Positions 22,195-32,916 of a DNA stretch of 64,000 nucleotides are shown piece by piece (within the stretch, counting starts at the first letter, position 1; each line of letters starts with the position of its first letter). The notes under the pieces are model-generated. The model saw only the letters and a program-made list of their open reading frames with translations. It made no database searches and had not been told where the DNA came from. A program made the position numbers and the translations under genes. The stretch spans positions 42,580,521 through 42,644,520 of the forward strand of contig OZ007569.1 of NCBI GenBank assembly GCA_963931925.1, read 5' to 3'. Origin of the DNA: Onchidella celtica. Its lineage: Eukaryota > Mollusca > Gastropoda > Systellommatophora > Onchidiidae.

Positions 22195-22457
22195 CTGGTG
22201 AAAAAAAAAATATGATAAATATTATTGGCCTTCAGTGGGATAGGCAAGCAATGGAACTGGCTACATCAAAATGTCAATTTGTCCCTTCACGTACAAGTGT
22301 AAATTTGCATTTCATGAACCGTTTTGGCAACGTATTTCAATCAGCACCAATAATCTACAATCTATTAAGGTCTACAGAAAATTATATTCGTACATATTCC
22401 TATTACATTCGTTACCCGGCTCTGTTCTAGTATATCAATAAGATCGGGCATTGTGCT

Positions 22458-22460
22458 ATC

Positions 22461-22540
<80 letters not shown>

Positions 22541-22613
22541 TCTGTCTCTCTCTTCTCCCCCTTTCTCCTCCCTCTCTCTCTCTTTCTCGCTCCCTCTCTC
22601 TTCTCCCCTATTC

Positions 22614-22672
<59 letters not shown>
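22458..22672. repeat. (CT)n and (GT)n microsatellite in an FMO-A intron
   Basis: About 75 bp of nearly pure CT, a CT/TTCTCC mixed stretch, then about 45 bp of GT. Confidence 0.95.
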
Positions 22673-22673
<1 letters not shown>

Positions 22674-22819
22674 AAGATTTGAAAATGAAACAGTAGACTA
22701 CAGGCAACTAATTAATGTTAATGTCCCGATATCTCTTGAAAAAACACTGACTCGTTTATCGTCCAATCAGTCTTATAATTATTTTCTGGTCAAATACTAC
22801 GTCTAATTACTTTTTGTCA

Positions 22820-23549
22820 TCTTCTATATATAAATATATAATTGGGTAGAAATAGCTGAAAAAACTACTGAACGTAGAGCCATGAAAAAATTAATGAAAG
22901 TAGTTCAAAGACTGAGCAAGGTTTGTATCTATTCATTTTAAGGATGCAACAAACTTAAAAATTTAGAAAAATAGAAAACAAAATGGGCCGTACGAGGTTT
23001 TCCGATTCGTCATTTTTACAACTCAGACAGGGCCGAGTGTAGTAAGATATTTTGGTAGCTCGAAACTTTGGTCACCTAAGGCTCAGGAACCGCATCACAC
23101 TCAGGCTTCAAACTTTGCACAACAGCATATTATCAATGCGAAATTAAAATGGGCTATATTAGAAGTTATGAAATGTTCAGGCTTCTACGTTTCATTTTTC
23201 ATTGTTTCGGCATCATATAGATCTATTTCGAGTCATGGTTCGCCATTTTAAGATTTCGTTATCACTTCCTGCGATGTGTTCACTATCGAACACCATAGAC
23301 TAGGGATAATTTAGATAAATAATATCCATGTCGAACACACTAACCCGGGCGCAAATCATGCTATTGTACGGGACGCGCAGGGTGTCAACTCACAAAGGCA
23401 GAACAGTAAGACTTAATTAAAAACAAACAAACAAAAATAAAATAAACAAATAGGAACAGGCAAGATGAAGCAGGTCCATAATAACCACCCAGAACTGAAA
23501 CTAATATTCAAACCGATTTATCCCGGGCAGGGCCGGGGACCTCAGCTAG
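22820..23549 (+). mobile_element. Helitron-like element, complete ends
   Basis: A 730-bp insertion between A (22819) and T (23550). It starts TCTTCTATATATAAATATAT and ends with the hairpin CCCGG gcaggg CCGGG, eight bases, then CTAG. These are the Helitron 5'-TC and 3' hairpin-CTRR rules. No Rep/helicase coding is present, so it is non-autonomous. It lies in an FMO-A intron within the segment absent from B and C. Confidence 0.68.
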
Positions 23550-24050
23550 TTTATTGTAAAAGTGAACTTTGGAGGCTATGTTAGCCTACTCCTCCGTTAA
23601 TACGTAGCCCACAGGCTTCAAACTTTACAGACGTCGGCAATATCTACATACCCAGGTTTTCGTCACATAAAACATTAGAAAACTCCTATCGCCGAAATTA
23701 TCAAAATAAATTTTTTCTGCCATTCTATATCATTATTAATTCACCATTTTGAGTGAACCGGAAGAATGATACCATTTTGACGCGCCGACTAAACGCGGAA
23801 GTTTGGTTCCGCACCAAGAAACGAAACTGTTCGTAGAAAGGGTAATTAAATAAAATAATTCTTTGTGAAATAAATTATTGTGGTGTAACTGTAATTTCTA
23901 TTAGTCATGCATAGCATGAAATCCAAATGCTGTTTTAATGTAGCCTATATCTAGATATACGGTTGCCCTTAGTACATGGAAAATTTGCAAGATATATCTT
24001 GCGCGGGTCGGTTAGTTAATTAATATTTGTGATGTACATAGAAAACCCAC

Positions 24051-24238
24051 CTTTTGTACAGAAGTATTCATAGTGACGTATTGCCGCAATTTGTGATGTG
24101 CTGCATACTGGTCTAGATACTTCTTGAAGTAGCGGTGGGACATGAAATTCGGGAATTCCTTCGGGATAGGGAAATCGCTGTAGCATGTCATCTCCTTACA
24201 TGTGTTGATGACACAAGAGTTGTAGATACTAGGAAAGC
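24051..24238 (-). CDS. FMO-A exon 2
   Basis: 188 bp, acceptor CATCTCCTAG, donor AAAG|GTGGGT. Encodes the [19 protein letters not shown] region, closely similar in layout to FMO SDFPFP-type segments. Confidence 0.88.
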
Positions 24239-24620
24239 CTAGGAGATGGTGTAATATAAGTAATATAATGTCATGAAAGTAGTAGTTAATAATTTATGGT
24301 GATATGGCAGATGATTTTGTTGTTGTTGTTGTTGTTATTGTGGTTATTTTCATTTTTTTGTTTTTAGTTGACCAAGTTGTGTGTGTGGTGGGGGGTGCGG
24401 GAAGGGTGGGGGTCACAGATTTGAATCCCTCACGGAGCAGGGGCCGCCCTCATTAATTTTTGGGGATGTGATTAAGGCACTCATTTGTTGGGGCTTTTAA
24501 GAAGGCGCCAGGCCGCATCCGTGATAGAATTCGCTGTGCTGAAAACGAATCGAAGCCCCCAAGAAAACAGACAAAAAAATGAACAAAATGAAGACGCCGT
24601 TTTCGGTGTCGATTACCTAC

Positions 24621-24768
24621 CATCTCTCGGGTTATCTGAATAGTTCCACAGTCCACCGATATCCTCAGCTTGTTCCCAGCACACGGGAACCATTCCCTCT
24701 TCCAGGCAACTCTTCATGGCAGCCAGGCCGGCCACTCCTGCCCCAATGACACCTACCTTCTTAGCCAT
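24621..24768 (-). CDS. FMO-A exon 1 with start codon and FAD motif
   Basis: The ATG at 24768 (minus) is followed by [17 protein letters not shown] (GxGxxG) and [13 protein letters not shown], the FMO ExxxxIGGLW motif. Donor GATG|GTAGGT. No upstream in-frame ATG is needed. Confidence 0.88.
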
Positions 24769-25187
24769 TGCCACAAGTCCGGAAACTTTTCTAACGGTTC
24801 AAATTGTCTGTTGGCAGAAGTTCAAAACTGTAACGAAGATTCGAGATGGCCTCGGTAAGTGTCTCTCATTAATGTTTCAGCGCCACTGCATTCATTTAGT
24901 CCATTCCAAAAAGCAGTCATTTATTTCAGTGTGTAATCTCTGGTGTTATTCTGCTTAGTGGGACAACTTTGCTTTGAGAACCCCAAATTATCCATTTGTT
25001 GATATTCCTAGATTTCGAGTATTACTTTAAACATCGCCACTGCTTTAGCTAACGGCATAAGTCATTTCTGACACGTCTGAGGTATTAAAAAAACATTCAC
25101 TCTTTTCCTGTCATTTGGTGACTTATTCCATTATGATTCCTTTGGATTATTACATTTTTCCTACTGGCACATTTGTTTTTTCTATAG

Positions 25188-27125
25188 TATTATCTGATAG
25201 CACTCATGCACAGAAATGCAACGAGACGCCAGTTGCCTTTTGGCATAAGTCTGACATACGCCATTATCGTAGAGCAGTGACGGTAAGGAATATTTTACTT
25301 TGCTTAGCTGGCACAAACAAAGAAAACTAATAGACATAGAGTATTTATATGCAAAACCTGACAGGAAGATAATTGCGTCACTGCCAGGACCATGGGAAAT
25401 GTCAACAGCCTGTCAAAATACGTGCTTTCAATTTCTCTTCAGCGCCGCCACGAATGGCACTTTTATGCTGTTTTGGGGTGAAAACAGCATTTCTGCACAT
25501 TGATAAACTCGTAAGATGCTATTTCAACATTAAGCAGCTGATGCAGGAAAATTTAAAAAAAAGCTTAAACTCTGCCAGCAACAACAACAACAGCAACAAT
25601 AAAACGGCGACAGAGGCCCGAATCAGGATTGCACTTTTTTTTGCTATATTTTTCGTATCTGCCAAATTCGACACTTTAATAGGGATGAGTTTTTCAAATA
25701 TGAGTCAGCCATTCCGTTTGTCCATCCACAGGAGAACTACATGAACTCAGAAAGCAGGCATTATCTACATATATTATGCAGAGCTCACAGAGGCCAAATG
25801 TCTGTAACAAGCTAATGCACTGATGGTTTTTTGTTTTTTCTCGTTGTCACCATCCAACAGAAATCCCATTTCGAAATATTCAGCAATCAGTTTTGCCGAA
25901 AAAAATTGTGTTCCTGCTCAGAGACATGCACAAATTGCTGTAGTGTTTGGACAGTATAAGTCAGACAGGCCGAAGCTGGCCCAGGCAAAAAAACTTAAAG
26001 GGACAGAAGCAGGCATAAAGTGACACGAGTTGAATGTGTGCCGAAGAGCTGGCCCACATATTTACAAAACAATGAGACAAATCAGAATAGCTTCCTCTGC
26101 TGGCTAACGGTATACATAATATACAAAATGGCAGTGTATAACAAGAAATGAAAAGAGTCTGCAGCATGACAGTTAGGCAGACAACCCTTTGCACACATTG
26201 AAAAGCCTGATTAAAGATTCGTTCATCTGAACCCATCAATTATATACGTCTATGTTACAACTGACTCCATTCACATACACCTATATTACAAGTATTGCAG
26301 TATTTTCTTCACCAGCCGAAACACTGTCAAATGCAGAAATTGTGGGTCTCTTTTTGGCACAACAAGAAAACGATGACACCTACCTGTTCATGATCTTGCA
26401 ACAAGTTTAGTCTCGGAGCACCACAGAGCATAGCTTTCATGCCTTCAGCGATTGTGGTACTATGTCAGCCAACAGGGGAAAAAGGGAACTCAGATATAAA
26501 CTACCCTTGCCACACCTTGCAGCACAATTTTGGTAAAAAAAATCAAGTGCAGAGATCTGCTTTCTACTTTTTACAGATGAACGCATTTATTGTGAATTAT
26601 TTTTCTTGATGATGCCGTCAAGCCCCAAACACGTACACAGGTGAATTCAAGATCGAGATTTGGCTCCAGTGTTGACGCTATAACCAAGGCCCTACCATGA
26701 AATCGGAGAAATGTATTCCATGTGCATTACGTGCATGTGAAAACTCTGTTTTGTCAATTATGCCGTGACGGAAACTTCTTGCAAAATATTTCATTTTTAC
26801 CATCGAGGAAGGAGATGTACAATATTTCAGTTATTTAATACTAAAAACTTAATGTATGAATGATTAAGAATGCAATTCACCTAAAACAGTTGTCTCCCTA
26901 TCCTCTGAAAAATTATGTCATTCTCACTTTGTGCAGTTTCAGAATGAGAACATTGATACAATGATCTACTTTCTTGCTAAAGCCATTTTTCTTATTGTGT
27001 AGGTCGTTTCGATGAAACGATTTTACCAAAAAGCCTTTCCACAGGCAGTCGATCTGGCACTTGGCATGTCTGCCCGAGGGACGTCTCTTGACAAGGTCGG
27101 GATGAAGACGCTGTTTGAAACGTAG
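25188..27125 (+). other. Exon-like plus-strand ORF pieces, probably decayed
   Basis: Five protein-like stretches start directly at good acceptors: 25188-25282 (THAQKCNETPVAFWHKSDI), 25388-25503, 25861-26023 (AQIAVVFGQYKSDRPKLAQ), 26316-26410 (SNAEIVGLFLAQQENDDT) and 27003-27125 (MKRFYQKAFPQAVDLALG). Several end in their own stop and the phases do not chain into one protein. Counterparts in B and C carry indels and stops. They may be remains of an old gene or mobile element; the family is not recognised. Confidence 0.2.
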
Positions 27126-27235
27126 GTAATAGAGCCTGTAGCTTGAAAGCAAATGGAGTGGCCTGCCATCTTCTCTTTCTGTCAGTACAAAAGCCACATT
27201 GATAAACGCAGTCTCAATTCAGGCAGTTTACCTAC

Positions 27236-28345
27236 CGTTGTATCGTTCATTGACATTTTTTTCAATCACTTCGAGCATGGCTGAGGTCGCCTCTTCATGG
27301 ATCGACATGGTGAGTATTGGTCTCAGATGTTTCTGAACGACTAATCACAATACCGAGATCACTGCAAGTTGACTCATCGCCTGCTATGTCAGCCAGAATT
27401 GTGCCCCATTCAGCATTCCCCACGTTGTCATAGTATCAGGCTCTCATGTCCTCAGGATCATCAATATTCAGCATTAATGTTGTGGCGTCGTAAGATGGAC
27501 CTTCAAACGATCGCTAGCGAGACCCACTGTCGCGAATGTCCAACATCAGTACCCAATCAGGCGTTGCTTAATTCTCTATGGCGAAACACTTCCGCCTCCA
27601 TTAAAATCATTTTAAAAAGCACGCTTAACTGACATCAGTTAGTAGCATCAAACAAAATTACAGTCGTTGGTTGTCTAACAATTCAAACCATTTTAAAATG
27701 TTCATATGAATCTTGAAACAAGGTTTGAACATCCTTACGTAGAAGTGAAGATTAGACCATTTTTAAGGTTACTACGAGTTTGTTAAATTATGTTGATAAT
27801 GAATGAAACAGGTTTCCTTAAACAAACAGAAAAACATGACCATAAATTGACATGAAATTCAGATGTCAAAATGTAATATATAGAACTTATAAAGGGTACT
27901 TATTTAGTTGTTTGCTACTTCCTTATTTCTGTATTTTCTGTTTGTTTTTATTTTTTATTTTTTCATTGATTGACATGTATTTAATTTTACTTATAATGGA
28001 TAATAACAACAATACTAGCAAGAACAACAACAGCAACACAACTTACGATATTATGGACCCGACACTAATAGTCCAGTATAAGAGCTCGAATTTCTGATAA
28101 TTCGAAGTCACCAAGCTCGCCACTCCCAATGTAATGTGACTTTCCCGCCTGATGCAAAACCCATACTCACCAACAAAGCTCTGTTCAGCAATTCTTAACT
28201 GTAGCGATCCAGAGGAAGAGGGGAGGCGGGTAGGAACAGCATAATACAGCGATTGTGGCATCCCAGCAACCTGCTGAAGGTACAGTTGGCCAACAGGTGG
28301 GATACTGCATGAGGTCCTTGGACTTTGATCACAGTAGGCACGCAT
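27236..28345 (-). other. Possible two-exon gene start upstream of FMO-A
   Basis: Exon 28171-28345 begins with an ATG, is open for 58 codons and ends at FVG|GTGAGT (phase 1). Exon 27236-27340 starts in the matching phase, contains SIHEEATSAMLEVIEKNVNE and ends at donor GTAGGT. The second exon is preserved in unit B, but its differences there are mostly amino-acid changing, and the first exon's start region carries a TAG in B. The helical peptide faintly recalls a histone fold, which is speculation. Confidence 0.28.
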
Positions 28346-29859
28346 GATGTAACTCTTTACTGATTGATAACGTCACGATATCACAAGCAACAACAATAAG
28401 AACAACACAACCCACGATAGTATGAACAAAATTGATAATCCAGTAAAAGAACTTGAAATGTGTTATTGATGTCGTTGTTGTTGTTGTTGTTGTAGTTGAT
28501 GAAGCTTTAGTTATAATGAAGACATTTGAACTTCCTAAAATTTCTGAATTCTTGACATCATATTGATTAATGTTTCAAAAGTATTCATTACCAACAGTGT
28601 CCACTGATTCAACGATGTTGTGTAGATGAATTGGGCAGACTCTTATAAAGCAAAGACGAAGAAAACGCAACTTGACAAAGGGAATGATCATAATTTGCAA
28701 GGCGTCGTGCCATAGATCTTGTATCTTGGTGATGTGGTGAAGGAGGAAGGCATTGGAACCTGCTAACACTTCCATAGTCCCTTACACCGAAGTTTGTTTG
28801 TTGTTGTTGTTTCTTTGCGAAGCAATTCATTGTTTTAGAGGAATTCTCGTGATTAATGTATGTCACAAGTGTAATATTTCTAATGTGTCCATAGTGTAGG
28901 ATTGATTCGTGCTTGTATTTTATGAAAGACTGTTTAAAATGTATGGTTAATTGCAGACCACACGGCTGTTGTTTAGGCCATTTGACATTTGACAGGCATA
29001 TCACGCACGCACACAGTTTAAAAAATGATCTGAGGTTATAAACTTTAATAGATAGAAAGACACGCAGCAAAGATCTGAAAAGTTATCTTTTATTGACTAA
29101 ATTAAATGTAAATGAACATGTCATGATGACTTGTTGACACATATCGAACACATTGTTGTTGTTGTTGTTGTTTTAAGAGACCTGTCTTCATATTATGAAG
29201 ATTAAGTACTGATTAAAGTAAAAATGAAACTCTTGAGTGACACAGATTAAAGTCAGATGTAATACGCGTTGTGGGCACGGCCTACCACAAACTTGGAAGG
29301 AAAAAAACCACCTCATATTCTGAGAATGTTCTATTGCAGTACTTTGGCACTTCGAAAAGATTTTGCGGTTGTTGTCCAGTCTTGAAACTGCTAGGGTAGA
29401 AAATCAAATTGTGACTGATTTTGACGACCACCTGTAGAAATAAGAACCACGGTTTAAAATATTCCATTAAAGTTAACATTTCACGCATTACACTTCATTT
29501 TCACGCCGCACGAGTGAAAAAGAGAATAAATCAAATGTAGGGAAAGTCTCACTTCAGATTCCATAGGCCCAGCTCACATAGGAAGACACGCGAAACGAGA
29601 AACGCGAAACACCTCACGCCACACGTCACCTCATCACATAGGCCTAGTCATGCACTCACGTAGGCCAGTTGACAAAATGGATTCCTCAGATGAAGACACA
29701 TTGGTTGCATTTTTTTTGCTTTGATTTTGCTGTTTTATCATTTAATTTCTGTCTTATAGTATGTTATGTGTGTGTATCTACGTAATACAATGTATGTCTA
29801 GCAGAGAGAGAGGGTGAGAGAGAGAGAGAGAGAGAGAGAGTTGCAGATGGAGAGAACAA

Positions 29860-29937
29860 GACTTTCTGTAAAGCGCCTAGAGCAAATTGTTTGGATTGGG
29901 CGCTATAAAAATGATCTTCATTATTATTATTATTATT
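29860..29937 (+). repeat. SINE/LINE-type tail with (ATT)n
   Basis: TAAAGCGCCTAGAGCA, then TTTGGATTGGGCGCTATAAA and a terminal (ATT)n. This is the common tail layout of animal retroposons (GCGCTATAAA plus a short repeat). It seems to have interrupted the transposase exon region. The 5' end is unclear. Confidence 0.5.
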
Positions 29938-29938
29938 A

Positions 29939-30208
29939 GTGTTATTGAGAAAGATAAGAAAAAGGAGAAAACGCAGCATTTGGTGCCGTGAGCATTTTAT
30001 GTTAAGGAGTACAAGAGGAGAATTTCAAATAACATTCTACTCATTGATGGAGCGTAAGGACGAGACATTGTTCTTTAATTACTTAAGAATGTCCTACCAA
30101 ACCTATAACGAACTCAAGTCACTGGTGATGCCACGTTTACAACCTGTAGGTTGTAACTGGCGGGACCCAATATCAGCCGAAGAAAAACTAGTCTTGGCTC
30201 TCAGGTGA
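29939..30208 (+). pseudogene. Harbinger transposase N-terminal exon
   Basis: 90 open codons with RKRRKRSIWCREHF, STRGEF, FFNYLRMSYQTYNELKSLV and a final SAEEKLVLALR before donor GTGAGT. This matches the N-terminal helix-rich domain of PIF/HARBI1 proteins. The catalytic exons that should follow are absent from the element. Confidence 0.65.
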
Positions 30209-31019
30209 GTAAAACAAAGAACAATCGCTAAAATAAACCTATCCTCATCATCATCAACAACAACAACAACAACTGCAACAACAGGAAGAAGAAGAAGAAG
30301 AACAATGCAGTAGCAGAATAATGCGCTTCACTGCAGTTGCACAGGAAATTACAAGAAACGCCACACGAAAAGTGAACATGCTCACTTTGCCTCCTCACGT
30401 CGACACACGCGTTTCGCGTTTCTGGCGTGTCGTTACCTCCTATGTGCACATTGCCATTTAAATCATTGGTACCACTTTTGTTCTCACGCGTGAGGCGTTT
30501 CCTGTTTCGCGTTTCTCGTTTCGCGTGTCGTCCTATGTGAGCTGGGCCTCAGGCTCCACGACGCACGTGTCACTCTTCACGTGTCAAGAGATATCTTCTT
30601 TTACATGGCGTGATGGAGGTAATATCAAGAAATTCATTCCTTAAATGTTGGCTGTTGCTGTTATTTTTACCAGAGATGGTGAACCTTTCAATTCTGTGGC
30701 TTGATACAGGAAAAGACCAGTGACTCAATTTCGAGCTCACATCGAATTTTGCTGACAGCTGTCAATCCTATCATTGAAAAGAAAGCAACAAAATGAGAAA
30801 GTCGCACGAACGTGCAAAATTACCAATATTGGATAATTTATCAGCACTTCCTGCGGCAAACCACAGAACTGAGCCGAAGACACACGCTAGACCCGATCCA
30901 TGACCGTTTCAAAATCAACCCGATGCCACCCGATAACCTGAAATCCAATAGAAGATGCTTGCCTTCAGACGTGAGGCATGGGCCGTGAGGCGTGATGCGT
31001 AAAGGGCCTATTCCACGCA

Positions 31020-31145
31020 CAGTTTTTCCGGACAGGTTTTTTAACTGCTGCCAGGCTTCAGTTTCACTGCAGTTCAACTGCAGTTGATCGTTTAACTGAA
31101 GATGTAATAGCATTTCTTTTAAACTGCAGTCGGACTGCAGTTGGG
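31020..31145. repeat. Subterminal CTGCAG-centred motif cluster, left
   Basis: Several copies of TTYAACTGCAGTY-like words (for example TTCAACTGCAGTTG and TAAACTGCAGTC) within 125 bp. A matching group lies at 35081-35118. Such subterminal repeats are typical binding sites for Harbinger proteins; that role is inferred. Confidence 0.6.
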
Positions 31146-31194
31146 TGTGTATGCGCAAAGGTAGTCAAGCTAAACTACACAGCACACAAGAGTG

Positions 31195-31622
31195 ATGGCG
31201 GATAGCCAGATATTTGATCTCCTTGCAATTTATGTTGTTTTGAATAAAAAAAAAAGAAAAAAGGAAGACCACGCAAAATTTGGTCAAAGGATTGGCTTTT
31301 AAAGAGGGCTGACCTTTCACATGTAAATCTCTTGGCAGAGATAAGAGCGTTCCCAGATTTCAATAATTTTATGAGAATGGATGAGGAGACGTATTTACAC
31401 CTGTTGTCTCTTGTTTCACCGTTGATAACAAAGCAATCAAGAGTGATGCGAGAAGCTGTAAGCCCCCATGAAAGTGTGACCGCAACTCTCCGCTATCTTG
31501 CTACGGGCAGGAGTCTCCAAGACTTGAAATTTTCAGCATGTATTGCCCAACCAACACTATCAAAGATCATCCCAAAAACATGTCGTGCGATTTACAGTGT
31601 GTTAGTTCACGATTATCTGAAG
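31195..31622 (+). CDS. Harbinger transposase exon 1, with homopolymer frameshift
   Basis: The ATG at 31195 starts MADSQIFDLLAIYVVLNKKK. After a run of ten A's (31246-31255) the family-like frame is a different one: GRPRKIWSKDWLLKRADLSH, then LLAEIRAFPDFNNFMRM. One extra A would make the exon 429 bp, a whole number of codons, and join it in phase to exon 2. So this is either a one-base loss or a read error. The donor is AAG|GTAAGT. The domain is the N-terminal part of PIF/HARBI1 transposases, ahead of the DDE core. Confidence 0.7.
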
Positions 31623-31765
31623 GTAAGTATCATCATTGTCATCATCATCATCGTCGTCGTCTTTGTCGTCGTCGTCATCACCATCATCATTATCATCAAT
31701 CCTAAATTCTTTCTTTCCCACCCACCCAAACTCTCTCTCTCTCCCTCTCTCTCTCTCTCTCTCAT
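31623..31765. repeat. (TCA/TCG)n and (CT)n repeats in the transposase intron
   Basis: TCATCATCG-type repeats at about 31633-31700, then a CT tract to about 31763, starting just after the splice donor. Confidence 0.9.
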
Positions 31766-32146
31766 GTATTTTTATACGAAGATAACATCAAATGTAACAC
31801 TTTAATAAAGAAAACATTTTATTATCAATTCACAAATATCCTTTTGAAATTAAATGGAATGAAAATAGGCAGTTCTATATCTTTCTAGATATATAAATGT
31901 AACAAAAGTGCTTGATAAAACTCACAAAAAATTTGTGTGCGAGTTTCCAATTTAAAAAAATGAAAATGTGTTTGTATCTGTAGTATTGAAGAATTATTAT
32001 TTGCATCTAGATCTAGGTCTAAATCATTATGAAATAAATCATTGTAACTATCAAAATAAACATGTATTAGATGATTGGTACACTCTCATGTACTCCACTT
32101 TTACCTGTTAAGAAAAAGTTTCTTAACAAAATGAAAGCAACACGGT

Positions 32147-32812
32147 TCAAAATGTGACTTTAATACGACTGATATTGTTGGTAGGAAGTATATGCGGTGG
32201 AGTCGTTTTCCGCTGGTTGTGGGGATGTGTCGTTATTTGAACTAGTACTAATGCTATATGAAACTGGTTGTGGGAATGTGTCGTTATTTGAACTAGTACT
32301 AATGCTATATGAGACTGGACTGGGTACGTATCTCGGCTGGAAGGGTGACCACTGGTTCTGGATAACATCCCAAGTTTTGCTTCGTACAAAACGTCGGTAA
32401 TGAATTCTTGAGCATGAATTCTCTGCTGAGGTTGAAGGCCTCTGAGGTCATGGGCCACAACTTTGCCAAATGCGTCGCATTCGTCTTCCGTTGGCACTGG
32501 CGGAGGACTAAGTAGCCTATCGCGAGCGACTTTCATGAGATCGTCATCATCTATAGGCCTACACTTTCTTTTTTTTGGGTTGCTTGATTTATTTGCTGTG
32601 GATGGGAAGCAAGTGCCTGATAGGAATCCAGGGCCAGATTGGACGCCAGAGCCAGATGGGATGCCAGAGCCAGATGGGACACCAAAAGCGGATGAGAGGC
32701 CGGAGCCAGATGGGATAGGCTGAAGTGGTTGGGATTCTTGTTCCTTTTGAGCATCAGAACCCATGGTACTTGCTACGTTCAGTTCAACAACTGTTCCTGG
32801 AGATTGATTAAT
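32147..32812 (-). CDS. MADF-domain Harbinger protein, exon 2
   Basis: 222 codons including the stop, acceptor TTTCCCGTTACAG, phase 0. It holds a Gly/Ser/Pro-rich linker with PSGSG repeats, a basic nuclear-signal-like NPKKRKCRP and a helix, FGKVVAHDLRGLQPQQRIHA, like the BESS or C-terminal dimerisation helix of MADF proteins. Near the C-terminus an 18-residue block (IALVLVQITTH) is duplicated, from a 54-bp tandem duplication at about 32211-32318. It lies wholly inside the transposase intron on the other strand. Confidence 0.7.
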   Translation of the reverse strand: MNQSPGTVVELNVASTMGSDAQKEQESQPLQPIPSGSGLSSAFGVPSGSGIPSGSGVQSGPGFLSGTCFPSTANKSSNPKKRKCRPIDDDDLMKVARDRLLSPPPVPTEDECDAFGKVVAHDLRGLQPQQRIHAQEFITDVLYEAKLGMLSRTSGHPSSRDTYPVQSHIALVLVQITTHSHNQFHIALVLVQITTHPHNQRKTTPPHILPTNNISRIKVTF

Positions 32813-32916
32813 CTGTAACGGGAAAGATGTGAGAGTGAGGTTGGGGGTGTATAAGCGTAATAAACTGTACTGTAGCTTATGTTTGCATAACTAATTTTTG
32901 TCTCTCATTATTTCAG

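Larger units (their letters stand above)
18598..24768 (-). pseudogene. FMO-A, flavin-containing monooxygenase-like, truncated by frameshift
   Basis: Six coding exons (24621-24768, 24051-24238, 22029-22194, 21582-21706, 19916-20103, 18598-19343) join in phase with GT-AG introns. The protein begins [20 protein letters not shown] with the FAD GxGxxG motif. It has the FMO signature [11 protein letters not shown], the NADPH motif [10 protein letters not shown] and an FATGF motif. FMOs oxygenate soft nucleophilic N or S using FAD, NADPH and O2 at the ER membrane. In the last exon 53 bp present in B and C are missing at 18860/18861. The frame shifts and ends at 18767, giving about 463 residues and losing the C-terminal membrane segment. 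Whether the truncated protein is made is unknown. Confidence 0.85.
15937..29458. repeat. Segmental duplication unit A
   Basis: The first of three tandem units sharing FMO exons, introns, a Harbinger element and flanks. Its left edge (GTGCATTGTAAG) matches the start of unit C at 52499; its right edge runs into unit B at the TATTCC junction near 29459. Unit A is visibly the most diverged of the three. It uniquely holds about 1.2 kb (22812-24013) missing from B and C, which includes the Helitron. Confidence 0.85.
24769..29458. other. Unit A right half, weak exon-like pieces only
   Basis: About 4.7 kb upstream of FMO-A. It contains exon-like open stretches on both strands (listed separately) that are not well conserved in B and C. 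Simple repeats such as (GTT)n occur near 28471, 28800 and 29155. No confident gene is seen. Confidence 0.4.
29576..30548 (+). mobile_element. Small PIF/Harbinger element with 50-bp terminal repeats
   Basis: Ends GGCCCAGCTCACATAGGA with the same sequence inverted at 30531-30548. The inverted repeats continue for about 45-50 bp with one mismatch in the first 45. The empty site in units A and C reads TTCCATTAGGCTCC, so the element sits at a TTA-like target. It carries one transposase N-terminal exon and no DDE exons. A GA tract and a SINE-like tail lie inside it. Confidence 0.75.

Noticed and set aside
21713-22806. Arg/Glu-, Ser/Leu- and Val/Cys-repeat ORFs
   Set aside because: GA, CT and GT microsatellites; the same applies to 34017-34217, 41080-42160, 48294-48540, 52200-52440, 59575-59660 and 60506-60640.
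28575-28775. Minus-strand exon-like ORF (acceptor AGCAG, donor GTAATG)
   Set aside because: Weak donor, inside a segment absent from unit B, no recognisable protein.
32197-32723. Plus-strand ORFs opposite the MADF exon
   Set aside because: Mirror of the Gly/Ser/Pro repeats and the 54-bp duplication in the minus-strand exon.
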